A program made the position numbers and the translations under genes. From positions 62,001 to 126,000 of the forward strand of contig NZ_AWGD01000031.1 of assembly GCF_000495795.1 (NCBI RefSeq): DNA of 64,000 nucleotides, given 5' to 3'. Source of the stretch: Asticcacaulis sp. AC460 (GTDB lineage: Bacteria > Pseudomonadota > Alphaproteobacteria > Caulobacterales > Caulobacteraceae). This document shows, one piece after another, positions 40,931 through 49,749 of this stretch (position 1 is its first letter; the number at the start of each line of letters is the position of its first letter). The notes under the pieces were generated by a model. It did not search any database. It had not been told where the DNA came from and saw nothing but the letters and a program-made list of their open reading frames with translations.

Positions 40931-41032
40931 AGCGCGTTTCGATCCGGAAGAATCGGATCGGCGCTCCAAGCTTTTTCTTTTGCGCGCATCTTAATCCCAA
41001 AAGTGCGTCACACTTTTGGGGATGCGCTCTAA
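40928..41032. repeat. Type F double-stem palindromic repeat, copy 2
   Basis: First half as at 10676: AGCGC outer and GATCCG/CGGATC inner arms. Second half: GCGCATC (40984-40990) with GATGCGC (41021-41027) outside, and CAAAAGTG (40998-41005) with CACTTTTG (41011-41018) inside. A complete two-cruciform element, starting at the stop codon of the preceding gene. Confidence 0.8.
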
Positions 41033-41103
41033 CCACTGGAAAAGTCGCGGCACGGGGCCTATATAGACGCAAGTTGAGAGATTTGCCTTCCAGGAGCCCC
41101 GCC

Positions 41104-41436
41104 GTGAGCGACACCGACGTCCAGACCTTCATCGACCAGACCATCAAGGGCAACGATGTCGTCCTGTTCATGAAGGGCGTTCCCGAACAGCCGCGCTGCG
41201 GTTTCTCCAGCCTGGTCGTCCAGGTCCTGGACCACCTCGGTGTCGAATATGTCGGCGTCGACGTGCTGCAGGACGACGAACTGCGCGACGGCATCAAGAC
41301 CTATTCCGACTGGCCGACCATTCCGCAACTGTACATCAAGAACGAATTCATCGGCGGCGCCGATATCGTGCGCGAGATGTTCCAGTCGGGCGAACTGAAG
41401 ACCGCCCTGTCGGAAAAGGGCCTTCTGCCGGCCTGA
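41104..41436 (+). CDS. grxD: Monothiol glutaredoxin GrxD
   Basis: 110 residues from GTG 41104 with a CCAGGAG site before it. Active site CGFS (Cys32) in PRCGFSSLVVQ, preceded by VVLFMKGVPEQP; WPTIPQLYIKNEFIGGADIV binds glutathione. CGFS glutaredoxins bind [2Fe-2S] clusters with glutathione and pass them on, usually together with BolA. In many alphaproteobacteria bolA sits next to grxD after purL; here no bolA-like gene occurs between purL and grxD. Confidence 0.96.
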   Translation: MSDTDVQTFIDQTIKGNDVVLFMKGVPEQPRCGFSSLVVQVLDHLGVEYVGVDVLQDDELRDGIKTYSDWPTIPQLYIKNEFIGGADIVREMFQSGELKTALSEKGLLPA

Positions 41437-41499
41437 GCCGACTTTTCAAGATTCGCAAGCTGAGCTATCGTCGTCCGCTTGATACCGGAGGGGGCGATT

Positions 41500-43071
41500 A
41501 TGAGGACCTGGCTGACGACGGCTGCGACCGTGGGCGGACTGCTGATGGCAGGCGGCGCCATGGCCGCCGATACCTGGGTGCGCGCCGAGAGCGACCACTT
41601 CGTCGTCTACAGCAATGCCCGCGGTACCGCGGCCGAAGGCTACCTGAAGCGCCTGGAGCAGTACCGTTATGTGCTGGGCGCCATGTACAACATGGCGGAT
41701 GACACAGCGCCGGAACAGAAGCTCAACGTCTATTTCGTCAACGACTTCGGTGACCTGAGACGCGCTTGGCCGACGATAAAGCCCGAGGTTCTGGGGTTCG
41801 TCACGCCCTGCGCCGACGGCATGAACGCCTATGCCCTGTATGACGGCGAGCGGCTCAGCAACGCCAAAGTGACGCAGCAGGAAGAAAACACCAGCCAGAC
41901 CGTTATCTTCCACGAATACGCCCATCAGTTCATGCACCTGCGGTCGCGGGACGCCTTTCCGCGCTGGTTCATGGAAGGCTTCGCTGAATTCTACGGCACG
42001 GCGGTGATCAAGGACGACCAGGCCGTGGTCGGCATGGCCTGGTCCGACCGCGTCTATCAGCTGATGAGCCCCCGCACCTCGCTCGACTACACGGCCATGC
42101 TGCGCGACGACTACGAGGTCACGCGCAAGATGGACGATTTCCATGCCAAGTCCTGGCTGCTGACGCACTGGATTCTGTCCGATCCGGCGCGAGTCGAGAC
42201 TTTCTTCGCCTATGTCGAGGCGCGTAACGCCGGCGAAGACCCGGTCGCGGCGTTTGAAAAGGCTTTCGGCCTGACCATGAAGCAGCTCAAGGGCACGTTG
42301 ACCAAATATCTGAACGGCAAGGATTTGCGGGCCACACTCTATAAGCTGGACGGCATGCCCCAGCCGGCGGTGACCGTGACCACCCTGCCCGCTTCCGCCG
42401 ACAAGCTGATCATGTGGGATTCACGGTCGTCGACCTGCACCAATGGCAATTACCAGGACCTGCTGAAGAGCATAACCGACGAGGCCGCGAAATATCCCGG
42501 CGACGCCTATGCCCAGGGCGTTAAGGCGCGCGCCGATATCATGCTCGGTGATGAGGCCCTGGCGCTGGACTACTACACCGCCTACACGACGGCGCATCCG
42601 GACGATGGCGCAGGTTTCCACTGGCTGGGCAAGACTCTGTTGTTCATGGCGCACCATGACAAGCTGGCCCCCGGCGAAACGAAGGAGAGCCAGATTAAGA
42701 AGGCGCGCACAGCCTTCATGAAGGCCTACAAGCTGGCGCCGACCGATCCGGTCAACCTGTTCTACTTTTCGCAAACCGCCGCGCCGGGGCCCGGCTATCC
42801 GGATGACAATTCGCTGAACGCCGCCGTCGAGGCGCATCAACTGTCCCCCGGCATCAGCACCTATGCCCGCAACGCCGCCGTCATGTTGCTGAACAAGGGG
42901 CGGCTGGAGGAGGCCGCCGACATGCTGGTGCCGATCGCCAACGACCCGCATGGCGGTAGTTCGGCGGAGAGCGCCCGAACTATCATCAAGGCTATCAAGG
43001 GCGGTGCGACGCGCGACGAAGCTCTGGCCTTGCTCAAGGCCGAGGACGCGCCGGCAACGGACGGCAACTGA
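41500..43071 (+). CDS. Secreted gluzincin metallopeptidase-like protein with TPR-like region
   Basis: 523 residues from ATG 41500 with GGAGGGGG upstream; the in-frame TTG at 41479 precedes that site. Signal peptide MRTWLTTAATVGGLLMAGGAMAA. Zinc motif His138-Glu-Tyr-Ala-His142 (FHEYAHQFMH), with Glu159 in WFMEGFAEFYG as the third ligand, the gluzincin pattern of DUF1570-like peptidases. The C-terminal half (about 320-510) is helical and TPR-like: YAQGVKARADIMLGDEALAL and ARNAAVMLLNKGRLEEAADML. Probably a periplasmic peptidase; no substrate known. Confidence 0.82.
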   Translation: MRTWLTTAATVGGLLMAGGAMAADTWVRAESDHFVVYSNARGTAAEGYLKRLEQYRYVLGAMYNMADDTAPEQKLNVYFVNDFGDLRRAWPTIKPEVLGFVTPCADGMNAYALYDGERLSNAKVTQQEENTSQTVIFHEYAHQFMHLRSRDAFPRWFMEGFAEFYGTAVIKDDQAVVGMAWSDRVYQLMSPRTSLDYTAMLRDDYEVTRKMDDFHAKSWLLTHWILSDPARVETFFAYVEARNAGEDPVAAFEKAFGLTMKQLKGTLTKYLNGKDLRATLYKLDGMPQPAVTVTTLPASADKLIMWDSRSSTCTNGNYQDLLKSITDEAAKYPGDAYAQGVKARADIMLGDEALALDYYTAYTTAHPDDGAGFHWLGKTLLFMAHHDKLAPGETKESQIKKARTAFMKAYKLAPTDPVNLFYFSQTAAPGPGYPDDNSLNAAVEAHQLSPGISTYARNAAVMLLNKGRLEEAADMLVPIANDPHGGSSAESARTIIKAIKGGATRDEALALLKAEDAPATDGN

Positions 43072-43112
43072 CGCCAGATGGCCGGTGGAGCGCCGGTGAC
43101 GGAAACACCCGC

Positions 43113-43181
43113 GGGCCAAATCCCCCACCGTCTCATTTGCTTCCAGCAAATGATCCACCTCCCCGTATAACGGGGAGGGAT
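43113..43181 (+). repeat. Type A bipartite hairpin repeat, copy 5
   Basis: GGGCCAAATCCCCCACC, CATTTGC-TTCCA-GCAAATG, CTCCCCGT-AT-AACGGGGAGG, identical in its core to the copies at 26092 and 39193. Follows the metallopeptidase gene by 41 bases. Confidence 0.9.
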
Positions 43182-43229
43182 AAGTTATTGGCAAACTTAA
43201 ACTTTCAAATTTTTGGCTGGGCCTAAAGA

Positions 43230-43259
43230 AAAACCCCGGAAGCGAACTTCCGGGGTTTT
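43230..43259. terminator. Terminator between the metallopeptidase gene and rpsD
   Basis: A 13-base perfect stem (AAAACCCCGGAAG / CTTCCGGGGTTTT) with loop CGAA. T-runs on both strands allow use in both directions. Confidence 0.82.
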
Positions 43260-43298
43260 CCAATGGCACGGACCGTTTTTGTCGTGATGGCTGGGCGA

Positions 43299-43374
43299 AA
43301 ATGCCTGGCTTTCGAGTAACGGAGCGGAGCGTACTTGAGTACGTGAGCACCGTAACGCAGAAAGACGGGCATTT
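43299..43374. other. Long imperfect hairpin element next to rpsD
   Basis: AAATGCC at 43299-43305 pairs with GGCATTT-type sequence at 43368-43374, and the pairing continues through CTTTC/GAAAG, TAACGG/CCGTAA and GAGC blocks to a GTACTTGAGTAC tip, about 37 bases per arm with mismatches. It lies between the rpsD stop (43400) and the terminator, so it is in the rpsD 3' UTR or a separate small RNA. Unlike the other repeats it is not CCCC/GGGG-based. Confidence 0.5.
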
Positions 43375-43399
43375 GCAGCCTGCCAGCGCGTCAAAAACC

Positions 43400-44017
43400 T
43401 TACGACGAGTAGTATTCGACGATGAGGTGCGGTTCCATCTTGACCGGGTACGGCACTTCGGCCAGTTCCGGCAGACGGATCAGGCGCGCCTTCTGGCCCT
43501 TGGCGTCCAGTTCGATATAGTCCGGCACGTCGCGTTCCGGCGACTGCAGGGCTTCCAGAACCAGGGCCATGTTGCGCGAACGCTCACGGACCTCGACGAC
43601 GTCTTCCGGCTTGACGCGGTACGACGGAATGTTGACGCGCTTGCCGTTGACCAGGACGTGGCCGTGGTTGACGAACTGACGCGCCGCCCAGACGGTCGGC
43701 ACGAACTTGGCGCGGTAGACCAGGGCGTCCAGACGGGTTTCCAGCAGGGCGATCAGGTTCTCGGAGGTGTTGCCCTTGCGGCGCGACGCCTCTTCGTAGG
43801 TGCGCAGGAACTGCTTTTCGGTGATGTTACCGTAGTAACCCTTCAGCTTCTGCTTGGCACGCAGCTGGATACCGAAATCGGAAATCTTCTGCTTGCGGCG
43901 CTGGCCGTGCTGGCCGGGGCCGTAGGAGCGCTTGTTGACGGGGGACTTGGGACGGCCCCACAGGTTTTCACCCATGACGCGGTCGAGCTTGTACTTGGCG
44001 CTGTGGCGCTTCGACAT
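43400..44017 (-). CDS. rpsD: 30S ribosomal protein S4
   Basis: 205 residues, full length. [22 protein letters not shown] at the N-terminus is the alphaproteobacterial form without the zinc-binding cysteines; the S4 RNA-binding domain spans [20 protein letters not shown] and [20 protein letters not shown]4 is a primary 16S rRNA binder. Single-gene unit here, away from the alpha operon, as in other alphaproteobacteria. The 3' UTR carries a long hairpin at 43299. Confidence 0.98.
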   Translation of the reverse strand: MSKRHSAKYKLDRVMGENLWGRPKSPVNKRSYGPGQHGQRRKQKISDFGIQLRAKQKLKGYYGNITEKQFLRTYEEASRRKGNTSENLIALLETRLDALVYRAKFVPTVWAARQFVNHGHVLVNGKRVNIPSYRVKPEDVVEVRERSRNMALVLEALQSPERDVPDYIELDAKGQKARLIRLPELAEVPYPVKMEPHLIVEYYSS

Positions 44018-44220
44018 AGTCTAACCTTATTATAACCCCGGCTGGCGTCCGCCCGAATGCGAACGCGATTGCAACGGCAGCGTGGGATTAAACCGTAATG
44101 AAGGGCGCGGACTTACAGGGCAAACCGGGGAAAGTCAAGCCGCAGACCTGGGCCGAATAGCGCAAATTGTTAAGGCGACTATGTTAATCAGGCAAAACGA
44201 CCCTGTAGAAAGTACGCGTC

Positions 44221-45048
44221 ATGACGATCAAAGCCAAGATCCTTTGCCTGGTGGCGGCCTTTGCCCTGCTGGCGGTGATCATCACCGCCCTCAGCCTGAA
44301 GACGATGAGCGACTATAACCGCATCATCGCCGACTATCGCCATAACGCCGAAAACGCCTTCCGCGGTGAACGCCTGAACCGGATGGTGGCCACAATCGTC
44401 ATTGAGATCCGCGGCGTCTATCTGGCGAATTCGCGCGAGGAAGAACTGGTCCAGGCCGACCGCTTGGACAAGCGCGTGGGTGAGTTGGACGCCTTCCTGA
44501 ACGCGTGGCCGGTTGCCGGCGGCGAGCTGCCGGAACTGACGCAGGTGCGCGATAAAAGCCAGTTCCTCGTCAAGGGCGGATATTGGGTGGCGAAGATGAC
44601 GCGCGAGCGTGGCCGCGCCGTGGCCCAAGGCATGGCAGACAAGCCCGAATATCGCGCCGAACGCGAGGCGCTGCAGGTCCGGATCGACACCATGGTGTCC
44701 GGGCTGGATGCGAAACTGGCCACCAGCCAGGCCGAGTTGAAGCGGTTCGAGGAGAAGCGCCAGTTTCAGTTCCTGATGACGGCAGCGTCCGGCATTCTGA
44801 TTCTGCTGGGTGGGTCTCTGTGGATCGCGATCGACTCGATCGCCGCGCCGCTGGCCCGGGTGCGCGAGTCGATGGTGCGCATTTCCGAGGGCGCCTACGA
44901 CACCGAAATTCCGGACGCATCGCGTGGCGAGATCGGCGAACTGTGGACGGCGCTGGGCATCCTCAAGGATCGCGCCGCCGAGGCCGAAAAACTGTCACGC
45001 CAACGGCTTGAGGAAGAGCATCGCTTACGCGAACTGGTGCTGGATTAG
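44221..45048 (+). CDS. Chemoreceptor-like sensor ending after HAMP, without signalling domain
   Basis: 275 residues: a first membrane span (KILCLVAAFALLAVIITALSL), a helical periplasmic domain from about 35 to 180, a second span (about 190-207, SGILILLGGSLWIAI) and a HAMP domain with [20 protein letters not shown]. It then stops after a short coiled coil (EEEHRLRELVLD). Compared with the chemoreceptor at 49750 it is a clear paralog over its whole length (same MTIKA start, [18 protein letters not shown]), but the whole methyl-accepting helical hairpin is missing. The stop is followed directly by a convergent gene (4-base overlap). Either a truncated receptor or a regulatory decoy; no frameshifted remainder is visible. 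Confidence 0.8.
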   Translation: MTIKAKILCLVAAFALLAVIITALSLKTMSDYNRIIADYRHNAENAFRGERLNRMVATIVIEIRGVYLANSREEELVQADRLDKRVGELDAFLNAWPVAGGELPELTQVRDKSQFLVKGGYWVAKMTRERGRAVAQGMADKPEYRAEREALQVRIDTMVSGLDAKLATSQAELKRFEEKRQFQFLMTAASGILILLGGSLWIAIDSIAAPLARVRESMVRISEGAYDTEIPDASRGEIGELWTALGILKDRAAEAEKLSRQRLEEEHRLRELVLD

Positions 45049-45551
45049 GGCGTTCCGGCCGCCACTTCAATCCTGACCGATTGCACTGGCGCATTGGCGA
45101 GCTGGATCGTGTAGATCCCCGGCGTTAGCGGAAACACCACCTTTTTGCGCAGGGATGTGCAGGCTGGACCGTGGCCGTGGCTGGTCGACTCGACCACCTG
45201 GCCGTCGCGGACAACATCGACCCAGGCGCGGCTGTCCAGCGCGATGCTGTAGTCGCCCGCAGCCTTGACCGTCAGCATCAGAAGCCCACCGAAACTGCCG
45301 GATACGACCTCCTTGGGCGCGGGGTCGTACAAGGTTTCCGCCGCCGGCGACAGTTGCACCTGATAGGCGGTGCCGATCTCGATCTGTGGCTGGTCAGCGG
45401 GCCTGGCGGCGGCGGTGACCGCCGAAGGGGCGGTCCAGGACTGCCATGCCGCCGGAAGCTTGCTGTCGTCGTTCTGGGTGCAGGCCTCGTCGGCAAAGGC
45501 GGCGGGCGCGGCTATCAGCAGGGCCAGAGCAATAAGTGCGGTCTTCATCAT
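45045..45551 (-). CDS. Hypothetical secreted protein, 168 aa
   Basis: Signal peptide MMKTALIALALLIAAPAAFADEAC, start at 45551 or three bases later. Mature part about 148 residues with one beta-sandwich-like domain (IEIGTAYQVQLSP, GGLLMLTVKAAGDYSIALDS, VVFPLTPGIYTIQLANAP), two to three cysteines. Similar short secreted proteins occur in alphaproteobacteria without known function. Its start is 13 bases after the stop of the CorC/HlyC gene, so it is the second gene of that operon. Confidence 0.65.
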   Translation of the reverse strand: MMKTALIALALLIAAPAAFADEACTQNDDSKLPAAWQSWTAPSAVTAAARPADQPQIEIGTAYQVQLSPAAETLYDPAPKEVVSGSFGGLLMLTVKAAGDYSIALDSRAWVDVVRDGQVVESTSHGHGPACTSLRKKVVFPLTPGIYTIQLANAPVQSVRIEVAAGTP

Positions 45552-45564
45552 TCAGTTCCTCTCC

Positions 45565-46854
45565 CTAGCGCCTTACATTATGGAACAGGACCTTGTCGAT
45601 TCTGCGTTCGTCCATATCGACCACCTCGATCTTGAAGCCGGCGATATGCACCACCTCCCCTTCCACCGGGAATCGGCCCAACTCGTTCAGGATCAGGCCG
45701 GCGATGGTGTGGTAGTCAGCGCCGGCTTCAAATTCTTCTCCCAGCGCATCCGACAGGTCGACCAGGTTGGCGCGGCCGTCGACCAGAAAGGAACCGTCGT
45801 CGCGGCGGATGATCTTCAGCGTCTCATCGTCATGACTTTCGTCGAAGTCGCCGGCCATCATTTCCAGCAGGTCGGTCGGGGTGATCAGGCCTTCGAAGCC
45901 ACCATACTCATTGACCACGAACGCGACGTGCAAGGTCGATTGCTTGAACCTGTCCAGGGCCCGCAGCAGCGACGTCGTCACAGGCAGGAAGATCGGTTCC
46001 TGGACCATGGCGCGCAGATCCAAAGTGCCTCCGGCCAGCAAGGTATCGGCAATATCGCGCTTGTGCACCACACCGATGGGAGTCTCCATGTCCTGGCCTT
46101 CAACGACCACAAAGCGTGAATAAGGACACGCTCGAATGGCGGTACGAATCCCCGCCTCGTCATCATCCAGAGACACGCGATAAACTTCGGTGCGCGTCGT
46201 CATGGCCACCCGCACGGGACGGTCGCCGAGGCGCATCACCTCGGTCATGATGGCCGCCTCGCCCGGCTCGATCAGCCCGGCGCCCATGCCCTCGGCCAGG
46301 GTGGTTTCCACCTCTTCCTGGGTGATGGCTTCGCCCTTGCTATCACGGATGCCCATCAGGTGCAGGGCCAGCGAAGTCGAAGCGGTCAGAAGGGTCACGA
46401 ACGGCCCCATGATCATCGCCATCAGATTCAACGGCCGCGACACGGCGCCGGCGATGGTTTCCGGAAACAGCATGGCCAGACGCTTGGGCAGCAGCTCTCC
46501 GACGATCAGCGACAGATAGGTCAGCAGGACCACCACAATGCCGGTGGCAATGGCGTTGGAATAGGGCGCCAAGCCGGGCACACCTTCCAGAATCTTATCC
46601 AGCTCGCCGGCGATGGTCGCCTGGCCGTAGGCGCCGGCCAGGATGCCGATCAGGGTGATGCCGACCTGGACTGCCGACAGGAAGCGGTTCGGATCGTCCG
46701 CCAGCCGCAGCGCCGCCGCCGCTCCCTTGTTGCCGCGGTCGGCGCGGCTCTGGAGCTTGGCACGGCGCGATGACACCACGGCCAGTTCGGACATGGAAAA
46801 CAGGCCGTTCAGGACCACCAGAAGGAGGACGACGGCACAGGCAAAGAGCAGCAT
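45565..46854 (-). CDS. CNNM/CorC-type HlyC-family membrane protein with CBS pair
   Basis: 429 residues. DUF21/CNNM membrane domain with four spans (about 1-190, including NGLFSMSELAVVSSRRAKL and RADRGNKGA), a CBS pair (about 210-330, FVVEGQDMETPIGVVHKRDI and FVVNEYGGFEGLITPTDLLE) and a C-terminal CorC_HlyC domain (about 345-425, SFLVDGRANLVDLSDALGEE). Such proteins are linked to magnesium or cobalt efflux and, in older annotation, hemolysin. Inner membrane. Followed by the small secreted protein gene. Confidence 0.92.
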   Translation of the reverse strand: MLLFACAVVLLLVVLNGLFSMSELAVVSSRRAKLQSRADRGNKGAAAALRLADDPNRFLSAVQVGITLIGILAGAYGQATIAGELDKILEGVPGLAPYSNAIATGIVVVLLTYLSLIVGELLPKRLAMLFPETIAGAVSRPLNLMAMIMGPFVTLLTASTSLALHLMGIRDSKGEAITQEEVETTLAEGMGAGLIEPGEAAIMTEVMRLGDRPVRVAMTTRTEVYRVSLDDDEAGIRTAIRACPYSRFVVVEGQDMETPIGVVHKRDIADTLLAGGTLDLRAMVQEPIFLPVTTSLLRALDRFKQSTLHVAFVVNEYGGFEGLITPTDLLEMMAGDFDESHDDETLKIIRRDDGSFLVDGRANLVDLSDALGEEFEAGADYHTIAGLILNELGRFPVEGEVVHIAGFKIEVVDMDERRIDKVLFHNVRR

Positions 46855-46960
46855 TGCGGGGAGATCCGGGACGAGGCCTGACGCGGCCCCGCCGGAAAGG
46901 TAAAGGGTTCCGTTCGCAGCCGCAATACAGGCTACGGTCCGAACCCTGACAACTGCGTGA

Positions 46961-47815
46961 TTATTTCAGCCGTTGCGCGTGGAAGGCGATGTGGTCGTCG
47001 ATAAAGCTCTGGATGAAATAATAGCTGTGGTCGTAGCCGTCGTGATAGCGCACCGTGACCTTCTGGCCGGCCGCGGCGGCAGCCTGCTCCAGGAGTTCGG
47101 TCTTGAGCTGGCCTTCGAGGAACGGGTCATGAAGACCCTGGTCGATCAGGATGTCGTCGAACGCCTTGCCCATGCCCTTGGCCAGCAGAACCGAGGCGTC
47201 GTAACGCTCCCACGCCGAGCGGTCGTGGCCGAGATAGTTGCTCAGGCCCTTTTCGCCCCACGGCGCGTGCATGGCCGACGAGATGGGTGAAAAGGCCGAG
47301 ACCGAGCGGTACAGGTGGGCGTGGTTCATGGCCAGGGTCAGGGCGCCATGCCCCCCCATGGAGTGGCCGAAGATGCCGCGTTTGCCCGGTGCGGCCGGAA
47401 AGTTGGCCTCGATCGCCTCGATCAGGTCACGCGTGACGTAGGTTTCCATCTGGTAGTGGGCCTTCCACGGCGATTGCAGCGCATCGACATAGAAGCCGGC
47501 ACCCTGGCCCAGATCGCTGGCCGGGTCGTTGGCGACGCCCTCGCCGCGCGGCGAGGTGTCGGGCGCCACGATGATCAGGCCCAGTTCGGAGGCCTTGCGG
47601 TAGGCGCCGGCCTTTTCGGTGAAGTTGTTGGCGGTGCAGGTCAGGCCCGACAGCCAGTACAGGGCCGGAAAGGGTGCATCGGTGCGCGCTTCCGCGACGT
47701 CGGGCACGAAGACCGTGGCCGACATCGGGGTAGAGGTGGCGGCGCTGTCGTGCCGAATGAAATAAAGAATGCCGTCGTAAAGACGATGCTGCGAAATAAA
47801 GTCCACTGAATACAT
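46961..47815 (-). CDS. fghA: S-formylglutathione hydrolase
   Basis: 284 residues, esterase D family. Catalytic Ser152 in FGHSMGGHGALT, LYWLSGLTCTANNF near residue 52, and HDGYDHSYYFIQSFIDDH near the C-terminus with the catalytic histidine. It splits S-formylglutathione, the product of the FrmA dehydrogenase, into formate and glutathione. It lies 650 bases downstream of frmA on the same strand, with a small unknown gene and a repeat between, so it probably has its own promoter. Confidence 0.95.
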   Translation of the reverse strand: MYSVDFISQHRLYDGILYFIRHDSAATSTPMSATVFVPDVAEARTDAPFPALYWLSGLTCTANNFTEKAGAYRKASELGLIIVAPDTSPRGEGVANDPASDLGQGAGFYVDALQSPWKAHYQMETYVTRDLIEAIEANFPAAPGKRGIFGHSMGGHGALTLAMNHAHLYRSVSAFSPISSAMHAPWGEKGLSNYLGHDRSAWERYDASVLLAKGMGKAFDDILIDQGLHDPFLEGQLKTELLEQAAAAAGQKVTVRYHDGYDHSYYFIQSFIDDHIAFHAQRLK

Positions 47816-47997
47816 GCCTCAGATCCGTGTCAGTTGACGTTCACGTAAGCGCCAACTGTAACACCCGGAGTGATAGAAATCGGACGCCTAATTCAGCGGC
47901 CGGATGGTAAATTTCGGTAAGTGGGAGGGGACGCCTGCCGTGTTACACGGTTTTCAATAAGTTTCAGAGCTGCGCAAGATCGAAAAGCATCTTTCGC

Positions 47998-48213
47998 CTA
48001 TCCATCATATTGAAGTGCATCTTCGACATCTGAAACGAACTTGTCATACATCACCTTGAACGTGTCGTGTAACATGCCGGGCTGACAAAAAAATACCTGC
48101 TCACGACCGTTAAACAGCACTTGAAAAGAGGGTGTTCCGTCCATGTTCAGGGGGTTAATTATCTGGATTTGGCCAGGATTAATACGAAAAGTACCGAAGG
48201 AAACTAACTTCAT
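47998..48213 (-). CDS. Hypothetical protein, 71 aa
   Basis: 71 residues, MKLVSFGTFRINPGQIQIIN at the start, no signal or membrane span. Base composition around it is noticeably more AT-rich than its neighbours (for example AATACGAAAAGTACC), which may point to recent acquisition. No family recognised. It stands alone between fghA and frmA. Confidence 0.5.
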   Translation of the reverse strand: MKLVSFGTFRINPGQIQIINPLNMDGTPSFQVLFNGREQVFFCQPGMLHDTFKVMYDKFVSDVEDALQYDG

Positions 48214-48268
48214 TGACGGATTCCTTGAGTTGTAAATTCGGTGCTAGCATCATGGTCTAGCTTGAAGC

Positions 48269-48396
48269 GCTTCCGCCTGCCCCGTTTACGGGGAAGGTGG
48301 ATCATTGCGAAGCAATGAGACGGAAGGGGCATTCCACTGGCTGCAACACCCCTCCCACCGCTTCGCGGTCCCCCCTCCCCGTAAACGGGGCGGGAG
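48269..48396. repeat. Type B palindromic repeat, copy 2 (extended)
   Basis: Left part CCCCGTTTACGGGGAAGGTGGATC with ATTGCGAAGCAAT hairpin and GAGACGGAAGGGGC; right part CCCCTCCCACCGCTTCGCGGT with CCCCGTAAACGGGGCGGGAG, as at 18400-18448. The left part also shares GGTGGATCATT...ATGAGACGG with the type A repeats, so A and B are related. Both halves together form a large inverted structure. Confidence 0.78.
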
Positions 48397-48466
48397 AAGA
48401 AAGTTAAATCGCTCCGATCTGCTTGGATTTTTCTGCGTTGCCCTCATTATTTCCGCCTAGTGATAC

Positions 48467-49576
<1,110 letters not shown>

Positions 49577-49749
49577 GGGCAGATCTCCGGGTTGTTCGCC
49601 TTTCTGGCGCTTTTCGCCGGGCGCCGCAACCGGAAAACTTGCGGAATTTGGCCAGGGTTGTCTGAGAAAACCTTGCGTTAACCGTGTGTTGGTAAACCTT
49701 GGCGATTACGTTTCCTCTGCCGCAACCCCATCAAGTAAAGGCGTACCTT

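Noticed and set aside
13870-43181. CRISPR array made of the recurrent hairpin repeats
   Set aside because: Copies are single, thousands of bases apart and in both orientations, with no spacers and no cas genes.
44170-44187. TTAA...TTAA pair before the chemoreceptor fragment
   Set aside because: Spacing is ten bases, not the seven needed for CtrA.
45049-45551. Remainder of a chemoreceptor signalling domain after the stop at 45048
   Set aside because: No frame on the plus strand encodes the [10 protein letters not shown]-type tip or other methyl-accepting sequence; the DNA is occupied by a convergent secreted-protein gene.
49678-49692. TTAA-N7-TTGG before the chemoreceptor gene as a CtrA site
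   Set aside because: Only one half matches; I do not consider it sufficient.
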